Source: CAZIKB01 sp964539665
GTDB taxonomy: Bacteria > Zhuqueibacterota > Zhuqueibacteria > Oceanimicrobiales > Oceanimicrobiaceae
Length of the DNA stretch: 24,433 bases
Direction of reading: 5' to 3'
Assembly (NCBI GenBank): GCA_964539665.1
Contig: CAZIKB010000102.1
Location: 1 to 24,433, forward strand
Of the stretch, positions 8,025 to 15,798 are shown one piece after another (within the stretch, counting starts at the first letter, position 1; each line of letters begins with the position of its first letter). Under the pieces are notes generated by a model. That model made no database searches. It worked only from the letters and a program-made list of their open reading frames with translations, and was not told where the DNA came from. Made by a program: the position numbers and the translations under genes.

Positions 8025-8447
8025 TCAGGTGTTTTCTACTATTTCTTTTTCTGAAAAGAAAAATGCAATCTCTAATTTTGCATTCTCCACCGAATCCGAG
8101 CCATGGACGATATTATCTTGCTTACTTTTAGCAAAGTCTTTGCGAATGGTGTCCGCTGCAGCTTCAGCAGGATCTGTCGCACCGATCAAAGTTCTGAATT
8201 CTGCCACAGCATTTTCTTTTTCAAGAACCATGGGCATTGATTTTCCTGAACTCATAAATTGTATTAAATCCTGATAAAATGGTCTTTCCCGGTGAACTGC
8301 ATAGAATTCACCAGCGGTATTATCTGTCAAATGCACCATCTTCATGGCGAGAATTTTAAATCGCGCTTGTTCTATTCTTGCTATTACTTTTCCAATTAGA
8401 TTTCTACTGGTACAATCTGGTTTTAAAATTGCTAATGTACGTTCCAC
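8025..8447 (-). CDS. ndk: Nucleoside diphosphate kinase
   Basis: Transfers the gamma-phosphate of ATP to other nucleoside diphosphates; cytosolic. The 140 residues match the family. The N-terminus ERTLAILKPD and the active-site NIVHGSDS with phospho-acceptor H115 are diagnostic. The start is GTG (8445-8447) with AAGGAG about 8 nt upstream. It lies downstream of sucCD on the same strand but across a 350-bp spacer, so it probably has its own transcription signals. Confidence 0.96.
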   Translation of the reverse strand: MERTLAILKPDCTSRNLIGKVIARIEQARFKILAMKMVHLTDNTAGEFYAVHRERPFYQDLIQFMSSGKSMPMVLEKENAVAEFRTLIGATDPAEAAADTIRKDFAKSKQDNIVHGSDSVENAKLEIAFFFSEKEIVENT

Positions 8448-8797
8448 AAACCTGTCTCCTTATTAGTACTATCTTTGTTTTGTATTTAAAATACTATGAT
8501 TTCAGGGAATATGTCAGTAAGGTGGGGGGTTGAGTAAAATAATGGTTCGACTCCGCTCACCATGAAGCTAACTCTTGAAAACAATCTCTCTTCAAACTGA
8601 GCGAAGTCGAAGTATGAACTCCACCCCAGCATAACTGACATATCACGTTTTCAAAACAATGTTGCTTGTAATTTACATTGAGTGTTGAATAAATGGAGTC
8701 ATGGATTTATGTAACTTAAATAATCCCAAAATGCACAAAACATCGCTCCAAAAATCCAACACTCCTCTGAAAATTACATCTTTTTGATCATTAATTT
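8448..8797. other. Gene-free spacer between sucD and ndk
   Basis: No supported gene lies here. The middle is occupied by the palindromic repeat element at 8509-8643. The remaining DNA is AT-rich, with no terminator or promoter that could be assigned with confidence. Confidence 0.6.
8509..8643. repeat. Palindromic interspersed repeat, short copy
   Basis: A perfect 10-bp inverted repeat bounds this element: ATATGTCAGT (8509-8518) and ACTGACATAT (8634-8643). Inside it a G-rich block (8521-8533) pairs imperfectly with CTCCACCCC (8619-8627), and TTCGACTCCGCTCA (about 8546-8559) pairs imperfectly with TGAGCGAAGTCGAA (about 8598-8611). The segment 8556-8618 aligns without gaps, as reverse complement, to 19612-19674. 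There is no coding potential. The structure resembles a MITE or REP-like element. Confidence 0.7.
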
Positions 8798-9673
8798 TTA
8801 GTGTTTTAACGCCTGCTGCATAGTTATCCCTATTTCTGCCGGACTCATCGCGACATGCACCCCGGCGCTCTGCAGCATTTCGATTTTTTCTTTGGCCGTA
8901 CCTTCACTTCCGGAAATGATTGCGCCAGCATGGCCCATTCTGCGTCCTGGAGGCGCCGTTTGACCAGCTACAAATGCAACCACTGGTCTATCAAAATTAG
9001 TCTTGATATAAGCCGCAGCTTCCTGTTCAGCGGTGCCACCGATTTCACCAATAATGACAACCGCTTCAGTATCCGCATCATCTTTAAATAATTTTAAGGC
9101 GTCGGTAAAAGTGGTTCCGATAATTGGATCGCCGCCAATACCGATGCATGTAGATTGTCCGATTCCCAGATCACTGAGTTGTTTCACAGCTTCATAAGTA
9201 AGAGTCCCACTGCGTGAGACTAAGCCAATATTACCTTGTTTGTGAATAAATGCCGGCATGATGCCCATTTTACACTTTCCTGGTGAAATAACGCCGGGGC
9301 AATTCGGACCCACCATGCGCGTATTTCGATTGTCTAAATATTGATATACATTTACCATATCTTTAGTCGGGATGCCTTCGGTTATGCATACAACGAAAGC
9401 AATTCCAGCATCCGATGCTTCCATGACGGCGTCTGCGGCAAAAGGTGGTGGCACAAATACTGCAGAAGCGTTAGCGCCTTCGTTTGCTACCGCCTCAGCA
9501 ACGGAATTAAAAACAGGTACTTTTTCATCAAATTTTTGACCGCCCTTGCCAGGAACAACACCAGCCACAATTTTTGTCCCGTATTCAATCATCTGGCGAG
9601 TATGAAAAGTGCCTTCACCACCCGTTATGCCCTGTACGACAACACGCGTTTTTTCATCAATTAATATGCTCAA
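8798..9673 (-). CDS. sucD: Succinyl-CoA synthetase alpha subunit
   Basis: The alpha subunit carries the CoA-binding Rossmann domain and the phosphohistidine of the TCA-cycle enzyme that interconverts succinyl-CoA and succinate with nucleotide phosphorylation. The 291 residues fit. GITGGEGTFHTRQMIEYG at 15-32 is the CoA-binding start, VGPNCPGVISPG lies at 121-132, and GHAGAI carries the active-site H248. The start is TTG (9671-9673) with AAGGAG 6 nt upstream. It lies 79 bp after sucC. Confidence 0.96.
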   Translation of the reverse strand: MSILIDEKTRVVVQGITGGEGTFHTRQMIEYGTKIVAGVVPGKGGQKFDEKVPVFNSVAEAVANEGANASAVFVPPPFAADAVMEASDAGIAFVVCITEGIPTKDMVNVYQYLDNRNTRMVGPNCPGVISPGKCKMGIMPAFIHKQGNIGLVSRSGTLTYEAVKQLSDLGIGQSTCIGIGGDPIIGTTFTDALKLFKDDADTEAVVIIGEIGGTAEQEAAAYIKTNFDRPVVAFVAGQTAPPGRRMGHAGAIISGSEGTAKEKIEMLQSAGVHVAMSPAEIGITMQQALKH

Positions 9674-9752
9674 TTTTGTCTCCTTCCAATATTTTATTTC
9701 GTGAATCTATTTGCTATTTCAAGATTAGCTTGATAATTGAGGATTTAAATCG

Positions 9753-10910
9753 TCAATTAATTGCCGCAACTACTTTCCGGGCAGCTTCTTCAAAACTCCG
9801 CCCAATTTCAAAAGATAGATCTGACTGTTCTAATATTTGCGCCGCTTCTTCTGCGTTGGTCCCTTCTAATCGCACCACAACAGGTACATTAATATCCATT
9901 TTGGAGGCTGCTTCAATGACTCCGGAAGCAACCCGGTCGCATCGAACAATTCCACCAAAAATGTTAATTAAAACCGCTTTAACATTTTTATCTGAAAGCA
10001 GTATCTTGAAGCCATTTTCAACAGTTTCAGCGCTTGCTGATCCGCCAACATCTAAAAAATTTGCAGGCTCGGATCCGGCTAACTTAATCAAGTCCATTGT
10101 GGCCATAGCCAGACCTGCTCCATTGACCATACAACCCACCTGGCCATCTAATTTGATATAATTTAAGTTAAATTTCGAAGCCTCCACCTCTAACGGTTCT
10201 TCTTCATGCAAATCTCTTAGATCTTTAAAATCAGGATGTCTAAAAAGAGCATTATCATCAAAGTTAATTTTTGCGTCCAGTGCGAGCACCTGTCCATCTT
10301 GAGTGACAACTAATGGATTGATTTCAGCCATTGAACAATCTGATTGAATATAGGCCTTATATAATGCGGTAAAAAATTTCAAAGCATTCTTAACCTGTTC
10401 GCCTTTTAATCCCAATCCAAAGGCAAGCTTTCGAGCTTGAAATGCCTGAAAACCTACTGCAGGATCAATATATTCCTTCAATATTTTTTCTGGAGTTTCA
10501 CTAGCCACTTTTTCAATTTCAACTCCTCCTTCAGTGCTGGCCATAAAGACTAATTGTCCAACCGAGCGGTCCAGCACGATACCCAAATAAAGTTCTCGGG
10601 CAATCGCTAATCCTTCCTCTACCAGGACTTTCCTCACTTCTTTGCCCTCGGGGCCGGTTTGGTGGGTAACCAAAGTCATTCCGATCATTTCCCTGGCAAA
10701 TTGTTCGGCTTCCAGGGCATTTTTTGCAATTTTCACTCCGCCACCTTTACCCCGGCCGCCAGCATGAATTTGAGCTTTGACGACTACTGTGCCTCCTAAA
10801 TCGGACGCGATCTTTTTTGCCTCTTCAGGCGTCCGGGTTAAACTACCCCGCGGAACTGCTACACCAAAATTCTTTAAAATCGCTTTTCCCTGATACTCGT
10901 GAATTTTCAA
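9753..10910 (-). CDS. sucC: Succinyl-CoA synthetase beta subunit (ADP/GDP-forming)
   Basis: The beta subunit with the ATP-grasp nucleotide site; 385 residues, as in E. coli-type SucC. It starts with the diagnostic MKIHEYQGKAILKNFGV. The ATP-grasp element KAQIHAGGRGKGGGVK lies at 45-60, EINPLVV at 196-202, DAKINFDDNALFR at 212-224, NGAGLAMATMD at 263-273 and NIFGGIVRCD at 316-325. The start is TTG (10908-10910), 7 nt after a perfect GGAGG (10918-10922). Nucleotide preference cannot be told by eye. It forms a two-gene operon with sucD. Confidence 0.96.
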   Translation of the reverse strand: MKIHEYQGKAILKNFGVAVPRGSLTRTPEEAKKIASDLGGTVVVKAQIHAGGRGKGGGVKIAKNALEAEQFAREMIGMTLVTHQTGPEGKEVRKVLVEEGLAIARELYLGIVLDRSVGQLVFMASTEGGVEIEKVASETPEKILKEYIDPAVGFQAFQARKLAFGLGLKGEQVKNALKFFTALYKAYIQSDCSMAEINPLVVTQDGQVLALDAKINFDDNALFRHPDFKDLRDLHEEEPLEVEASKFNLNYIKLDGQVGCMVNGAGLAMATMDLIKLAGSEPANFLDVGGSASAETVENGFKILLSDKNVKAVLINIFGGIVRCDRVASGVIEAASKMDINVPVVVRLEGTNAEEAAQILEQSDLSFEIGRSFEEAARKVVAAIN

Positions 10911-11120
10911 TTTTTAACCTCCTATTGCATTATATTTAAAATTAAACATTATTTTCTGGCAAAAGAATGTTGAATAAATAATTTATTAGTATTACAAATA
11001 AACCCTTGCACAAAAGCATAACTTTTTTTTTGAGCTAAGCATTTGATATTTCTGATTTGTGTTTGTACTTTAGCGCACCATATTCGGATTTTTAAAGATT
11101 TCATCTTAATTATGGTTGGA

Positions 11121-11558
11121 TTATTTGCCATTTTGCTGCTTCAGGAATTTCGCTACATAAGATGCAAATTTTTCAAAATCATTTAAGTCGTTATTTATAA
11201 TATCAATAATTTCCTCGTTATCAATTTCCCAATATAGATGCACCAACATGTTTCTTAAACCCGCCATTTCTCTTAAAGGATGCACAAATTCATTGGGGAT
11301 GATGTTAGCCTCGCCCAAAATAGAAAATATTTCCTTATACCCTTCAAATCTCCTTAAATGCAACCGGGATATTAAATGCGCTCCTATTTCCAAACATGAT
11401 TCAATTGAAATTTGTAAATAATATTTAATGCCTGCAAATTTAATCGGATCTGATGATATTTCAATCAGGGATGCACCTGGTATTTTTTTTAAAGTATTCA
11501 CATAAGAAATTAATATCGTTAACTTTGATTCGACTTTTTCTCGATCAATATTATTCAT
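11121..11558 (-). CDS. hepT: HepT-like HEPN toxin (DUF86)
   Basis: A helical HEPN-domain protein of about 145 residues, the toxin half of MNT/HEPN modules. The Rx4HxY motif is complete as RNMLVHLY near residues 102-109. In characterised HepT proteins this motif forms the RNase site and its Tyr is oligo-adenylylated by the partner MntA. The ATG overlaps the mntA stop (TGATG at 11556-11560); a TTG one codon earlier is possible. It is the last gene of the arcC-mntA-hepT set. Toxicity here is inferred from the family. Confidence 0.85.
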   Translation of the reverse strand: MNNIDREKVESKLTILISYVNTLKKIPGASLIEISSDPIKFAGIKYYLQISIESCLEIGAHLISRLHLRRFEGYKEIFSILGEANIIPNEFVHPLREMAGLRNMLVHLYWEIDNEEIIDIINNDLNDFEKFASYVAKFLKQQNGK

Positions 11559-11998
11559 CAAAATTTACCTTCTTTTGCCAATCCATTAATAAAAGCTTTG
11601 TTATAAGCATCATAATAAGGCTTAAAATCTAAATACTTTTTTACGACGCCCACTTCAAAATCAGCCGTGATTTCTTCGTCTCGTGAAAAAATGATTTTAC
11701 CCTTTTGGACGATTGAAAATTTAAATGCTAATGATGCTGAATTTATAATTTTCAAATCAATTTCCCGTTTTTTGAAACGTAAATCAAAAAATTCATTGAA
11801 ATGTATTTGCAGTCTTAAATGTTCTTTTTTCTTTTCATGATTTATTATTACCGCTAAATCAACATCGCTATCGTTTCTTTCATAGCCATATAAAAGTGAG
11901 CCGTGCAAATATACTATATTTACTTCTTCAAATTCTGCAGCAAAAGCCTCTGCAATTTCACATATTTGATTTATTTCATTTGATTTGGCTAAAGTCAT
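11558..11998 (-). CDS. mntA: MntA-like minimal nucleotidyltransferase antitoxin
   Basis: A 146-residue minimal nucleotidyltransferase. The GSx10DxD motif is complete: G33-S34 in LHGSLLYGYE and D45/D47 in SDVDLAV, with a possible third carboxylate at D80. Family members neutralise HepT by adenylylating its Rx4HxY tyrosine. Its ATG overlaps the arcC stop by 4 bp (ATGA) and its TGA overlaps the hepT start, so the three genes are tightly coupled. The motif supports an active transferase. Confidence 0.85.
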   Translation of the reverse strand: MTLAKSNEINQICEIAEAFAAEFEEVNIVYLHGSLLYGYERNDSDVDLAVIINHEKKKEHLRLQIHFNEFFDLRFKKREIDLKIINSASLAFKFSIVQKGKIIFSRDEEITADFEVGVVKKYLDFKPYYDAYNKAFINGLAKEGKF

Positions 11999-12975
11999 GA
12001 TTCAATTCTGGTCCCGGTTTCACCTTTTATAGCTTCTTTCATTTTTTCAACGGAACTTATAATAACCGAATGCCCGCCATTTTCAATAAAATTAATGGCC
12101 GCCTGAATTTTGGGTCCCATGCTTCCTTTGGGAAAATGCCCATCTTCAAGGTACTTTTTTGCATCATTAACTGTTAATCGATCTAATTGTTTTTCATCTG
12201 GCTTGCGATAATTTAAAGCTACTTTATCCACCGGCGTTAAAATATACAATTCCTTTGCTTTAATGGCGTTAGCTAAAACAGCGGCCGCTAAATCTTTATC
12301 AATAACAGCATCGACGCCTTCATAAGTTCCATCCTTTTCAACATATACAGGGATACCACCACCGCCACAACAAATTGAGATAACACCATTATTTACCATA
12401 AAATTGATAGTTTCTTTTTCTACAATTTGTAAAGGCACAGGTGAAGGAACAACACGTCGAAATCCTCTACCCGGATCTTCTTTAACTACCCAACCACGTT
12501 GGTTTCGGACGATTTCCACATCCTTCTTTTTAATAAAAGGGCCAACAAATTTGGTTGGATTTAAAACGGAAGGATCATTTTTGTCGACAATAACCTGGGT
12601 TAATATAGTGGTTACCTCTCGTTCGATTTTATTTACATGCAATTTATTTTGAAGTGACTGTTGAATCATGTAACCCATTCCTCCCTGTAAATCCGCCACA
12701 GTCACACCCATTGGCAAAGGTGGAACAAGATGTCGGGATTCTTCGACTCGAATCAAAGCATTACCAACCTGAGGGCCGTTGCCATGGGTTATTGCCAAAC
12801 GATATCCTCTTTTAATTAATTCAAGAACACCTATCAAACTTCGCCGCGTATTTGCAAATTGCTGCGTGATATTGCCCTCTTCAAATTCCCTGGTAATGGA
12901 ATTTCCCCCTAATGCCACCACGGCTATTGTCCCTGTTTTTAATTCTTTACTGTTGCTTCCTTTTTTTAAGCTCAT
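11995..12975 (-). CDS. arcC: Carbamate kinase
   Basis: Reversible phosphoryl transfer between carbamoyl phosphate and ADP, often the ATP-yielding last step of arginine deiminase or related routes. The ATG at 12973-12975 gives 326 residues, close to the usual 310. Amino-acid-kinase motifs are ALGGN (21-25), HGNGPQVGN (64-72), CCGGGGIPV (202-210) and DKDLAA (226-231). A GTG 26 codons upstream would add a hydrophobic stretch overlapping the preceding gene and is rejected. It starts 13 bp after the truncated cPGS-type gene and overlaps mntA by 4 bp. No arcA or arcB is nearby, so the source of carbamoyl phosphate is unknown. Confidence 0.92.
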   Translation of the reverse strand: MSLKKGSNSKELKTGTIAVVALGGNSITREFEEGNITQQFANTRRSLIGVLELIKRGYRLAITHGNGPQVGNALIRVEESRHLVPPLPMGVTVADLQGGMGYMIQQSLQNKLHVNKIEREVTTILTQVIVDKNDPSVLNPTKFVGPFIKKKDVEIVRNQRGWVVKEDPGRGFRRVVPSPVPLQIVEKETINFMVNNGVISICCGGGGIPVYVEKDGTYEGVDAVIDKDLAAAVLANAIKAKELYILTPVDKVALNYRKPDEKQLDRLTVNDAKKYLEDGHFPKGSMGPKIQAAINFIENGGHSVIISSVEKMKEAIKGETGTRIES

Positions 12976-12988
12976 CTCAATTAAAAAT

Positions 12989-13279
12989 CTAAAAAATATT
13001 TTGAACGTAATTATAAGAAACATCACTATAAGTAAAAATGACCTCGTTGACACTGTACTTTTTAATCAATTCTTCAAGATCAGATTCGTGGGATATTGGA
13101 ATTCCATTTGTAAATAATTTCCCGGCTAACTCTGCCGGAAAAACTCGTTCTTCAATGTCGGGAATCTGCGTAGCAGTAAAAGCTACAACATCGTCTATAT
13201 CATTATCTTTATAACGCGTGTTAAAGTTATGGAAATCTCTCCCTGCCGCACCCGTAATGATAATCCTGTTTCGCTGCAT
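12989..13279 (-). pseudogene. Truncated cyclic 2,3-diphosphoglycerate synthetase-like gene
   Basis: About 96 residues starting MQRNRIIITGAAGRDFHNFN and continuing with VVAFTATQIPDIEERVFPAE, GIPISHE and TYSDVSYNYV. This closely matches my memory of the N-terminal domain of the cPGS-like GTPase family, whose members are about 430-460 residues long. The P-loop GTPase part is absent: the frame stops 13 bp before arcC. The ATG at 13277-13279 has a GGAG 5 nt upstream, so the short product may still be translated. A deletion that fused the stub to the arcC promoter region is the simplest reading; a functional short protein is the alternative. Confidence 0.7.
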
Positions 13280-13594
13280 AAATGCTCCACGTTGGTGTTC
13301 GTTTGATATTGCAATAAAACCGAAAAAATATAGCACTTTAAAGTATAATTTGCAAGGCTTTTAAATCTAAAAGTTGGGCAAAATCCTGAACTTGAGAATC
13401 AATGTTAATTTTTATATTAACAATGATTCACAGAAAAAACTTTCTATTTATGCCTGCAATGTGAAGATGAAATCAGCCGAAAACTACCAGTTGAAAAGAA
13501 CGCCTGGTTAATCTCCTTGTTACATGTTCTATCAGATAGAATTTCCACATAATATTCATGTTAAGTAAAACATCAACATTTTATATCATCTATT

Positions 13595-13622
13595 ACACTA
13601 ATTATTTGACACTAATCATTTC
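13595..13622. repeat. Tandem 14-bp imperfect repeat
   Basis: Two adjacent units ACACTAATTATTTG (13595-13608) and ACACTAATCATTTC (13609-13622) differ at two positions. They lie in the divergent intergenic region and could be a binding site; no factor is suggested by the sequence. Confidence 0.6.
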
Positions 13623-13710
13623 CGCCACCCAATGTGGGTAAAATTTCCACTACAAAATTTATCTTCTGAAAAATCAAGATAATGCTTCAGAATTTTAAAA
13701 TATATTTATC

Positions 13711-13800
13711 AACTGTATCATTTTGCGACTAACTGTTCAATTTTCGTCCAGTTGTACGGTTTCCAACCGTATAAATAATCACCAACTGTTTCATTATTTT
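13711..13800. promoter_or_regulatory. Cluster of AACTGT direct repeats around a palindrome
   Basis: Three related direct copies occur: AACTGTATCATTTT (13711-13724), AACTGTTCAATTTT (13731-13744) and AACTGTTTCATTATTTT (13784-13800). Between the second and third lies a perfect palindrome TACGGTT-TCC-AACCGTA (13755-13771). The first two copies start 20 bp apart, about two helical turns. Such an arrangement is operator-like, and OmpR-family regulators often bind direct repeats. Binding by the nearby regulator is inference. Confidence 0.4.
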
Positions 13801-14214
13801 CTATTTTTTTACATGATAAAATTAAATTCCGTCAAACATTCAGTTCTTTTTTCCATATTAACTAACTGAGACAAATAAAGATAAGGCTTTGCATTTTCTT
13901 GTTATGGGGATCAGATATAAAACAAATAACATGAGTCAAACACGTATATTGCTGCAATGGCACAAATGTTGCAAAACGGAACACAGCATTTCAGCAGACA
14001 AGATCATGGCTCAACAACATGTAAAACATCAGAGTCTCGCTCCGGGATCGCCGGTTGTCATTCACAAAATTGAAATAGGAAGAGTATCAAGACGATGCAT
14101 AACAATTTTAATAACAGCGTATCCCGGTGTGAGGCCAGAATTGAAAATGTTTTATCTTTGTTAATCAATTAAATTCGTAAAAATATAGTTTTACTCATAT
14201 TTGGAGGTTCAACT

Positions 14215-14910
14215 ATGGACAAGGTGGATAAAGGTAGCGTTATACTTTTTGATAGAACTCAGCTAAACGGCGGAAGAGTTTTGGATGCAGTACTGGAAAA
14301 AGAAGGGTATGTATCCAATCATTATGATGAGATAGAAAGCGCTCTGGAGATTACAATGCGAGAGAAACCGTCGGTTGTTGTAATAGATTTAGATGAATTC
14401 GGTGAAATGGGCTGGACGACCTGTTTAGAGTTAAAGGATGATATCGGGACGAAAAATACAGGATTGATTTTACTATCATCAAGTGAAGATGAACTACTTA
14501 AGATTAAAGGTTTAGAAATGGGTGCCGATGATTTTATTACAAAACCGTATAATAAACAGGAGCTGGCTGCCAGAATTAAAGCTATCACCCGCAGATTAAT
14601 AAGCAATTCAGGGAAGAAAATAAAGGTTAAAGATATCGAAATTAATTTAGATGAACACAGGGTCAGTAAGGCTGGAAAGCCAATCGATTTGACCTATATC
14701 CAATTTAAATTGCTTTATCTGTTAGCCTCACGCAGGATGAACGTTTTTTCGAGAAAAGAAATTTTAGAGAAAGTATGGGGCAAGAGAGTTTACGTTACCA
14801 ACAGAACAGTGGATGTTCACATCAAAAGACTGCGCGAAAAGTTGGGTGAATACAAATACCCATCGCAGTACATTGAAACTATACATGGTACAGGATACCG
14901 TTTCCTCTAA
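14215..14910 (+). CDS. OmpR/PhoB-family response regulator
   Basis: A 231-residue two-domain regulator. The receiver domain (about 8-125) keeps the phospho-acceptor D58 in VVVIDLDEFG, S88/S89 in the switch position and K110 in FITKPY. The usual N-terminal acidic pair is reduced to one residue (D13 in ILFDRTQ). A winged-helix DNA-binding domain follows (about 135-231), with the HIKRLREKLG recognition helix region and the TIHGTGYRF ending. The ATG has a strong GGAGG 7 nt upstream. No histidine kinase lies beside it, so it is an orphan, and weakened Mg binding could make it phosphorylation-independent. It is the only intact plus-strand gene here. Confidence 0.92.
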   Translation: MDKVDKGSVILFDRTQLNGGRVLDAVLEKEGYVSNHYDEIESALEITMREKPSVVVIDLDEFGEMGWTTCLELKDDIGTKNTGLILLSSSEDELLKIKGLEMGADDFITKPYNKQELAARIKAITRRLISNSGKKIKVKDIEINLDEHRVSKAGKPIDLTYIQFKLLYLLASRRMNVFSRKEILEKVWGKRVYVTNRTVDVHIKRLREKLGEYKYPSQYIETIHGTGYRFL

Positions 14911-14934
14911 CACCTCATTTTTTCCTCCCTCCGG

Positions 14935-14964
14935 GCCCCTGGCAGAAGTGCCGGGGGCTTTTTT
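14935..14964 (+). terminator. Rho-independent terminator of the response regulator
   Basis: GCCCCTGGCA (14935-14944) pairs with TGCCGGGGGC (14949-14958) around loop GAAG, with one G-U pair, followed directly by TTTTTT (14959-14964). It lies 25 bp after the stop codon. The T tract also holds the end of the convergent lipoprotein gene. Confidence 0.92.
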
Positions 14965-15688
14965 ATTTATTAACCTGAATAATTTTCCACCTGAATCCCT
15001 GATAAAATTTATCATCAAAAAAACCAATTTTAAATGGTGGATTATTTTTCAGTCGCAGCTTTATGGAAATGTTTTTGATCGATTTAGATAATATTATGCC
15101 GGCGTCAGCTTTTTTATTAAAAACAACTCGAATTGGCACGTTAACTTCTAAATCTCTATTATCGTTAACGAAAGTACTTTTTCGTGCCTGTTCATAATAT
15201 TTCTCAATAATATTAAAATTTACATTTTCCGGTAGAAATATAGTGCCCGTGCCATTTTCGAGTGTCACCACCAAATTGGTTTTTAAGAAATCGTAGAGTT
15301 GGTCTTGTGCCCATCCAGAATAAAATGGCATTCTCAAATCAATGGAAAAAATCAAATAATTATTATGAAGACTTTCAAGCGCTTCCAGCCTTCTGTTATA
15401 CTCATCATCTCCAAATTGTTCTTCATGGGCAATGATTTCTAAATCAACTTTATCTATCTCGGGAATAATCCAGTAAACCTTTGTGTTCATTTTAAAAATC
15501 AGGTCGCCATATTGCATGCCCTGCACTTTATCGAGCAATGAAATAAGATAGTCACTGCCGATATTTTCAGCCTTAAAAGGATTGGACTGCTTTGAATATT
15601 CCAGTTGAGAGTATGGAATTTTTGGTACCCCCGCACACCCGGCAAATACTGCCAAAATAAACATGTGAAAAATTAAACGAAATGTCAT
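14963..15688 (-). CDS. Predicted lipoprotein of unknown function
   Basis: A 241-residue protein with a short hydrophobic signal peptide and a lipobox ending at C18 (AVFAGC). It should therefore be exported, lipidated and anchored in a membrane. The mature part is rich in charged and aromatic residues, with predicted beta-like segments and no motif that I recognise. The ATG has a GGAG 4 nt upstream. It lies about 110 bp downstream of the ABC exporter pair on the same strand and may be co-transcribed; a link to the exporter is speculation. Its stop falls in the T tract of the regulator's terminator. Confidence 0.75.
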   Translation of the reverse strand: MTFRLIFHMFILAVFAGCAGVPKIPYSQLEYSKQSNPFKAENIGSDYLISLLDKVQGMQYGDLIFKMNTKVYWIIPEIDKVDLEIIAHEEQFGDDEYNRRLEALESLHNNYLIFSIDLRMPFYSGWAQDQLYDFLKTNLVVTLENGTGTIFLPENVNFNIIEKYYEQARKSTFVNDNRDLEVNVPIRVVFNKKADAGIILSKSIKNISIKLRLKNNPPFKIGFFDDKFYQGFRWKIIQVNK

Positions 15689-15798
15689 AGGTCTCCGAGT
15701 ATTAATTAATCAACTTAAACCATTCCCACTTGTCGTGGTTCCATAGAAAGTTTCCGCAGTTTTTGGGCTTAGCCACTCAAACTTCAGACACTTCAAAC

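Larger units (their letters stand above)
13280..14214. other. Gene-free AT-rich interval between cPGS stub and response regulator
   Basis: A stretch of about 935 bp with divergent genes on either side, so promoters for both are expected here. I see short repeats (13595-13622 and 13711-13800) and a small palindrome TGTTAAT/ATTAACA at 13403-13422, but no recognisable gene. One 91-codon frame (13889-14164, TTG start) has no family resemblance and is not called. Confidence 0.6.

Noticed and set aside
10949..11131. 60-codon minus-strand frame overlapping the hepT 3' end
   Set aside because: No SD of its own, no family resemblance, and a composition like AT-rich noncoding DNA.
12976..13053. Hydrophobic N-terminal extension of carbamate kinase from a GTG at 13051-13053
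   Set aside because: It overlaps the upstream gene and carbamate kinases are soluble; the ATG at 12973-12975 gives the normal N-terminus.
13889..14164. 91-codon plus-strand frame before the response regulator
   Set aside because: TTG start, no recognisable motif, and it lies in a region that looks regulatory; nothing separates it from a chance frame.
14935..14964. Bidirectional terminator
   Set aside because: On the minus strand the stem is followed by GGAGGGAGG-type sequence without a T tract, so it serves the plus strand only.
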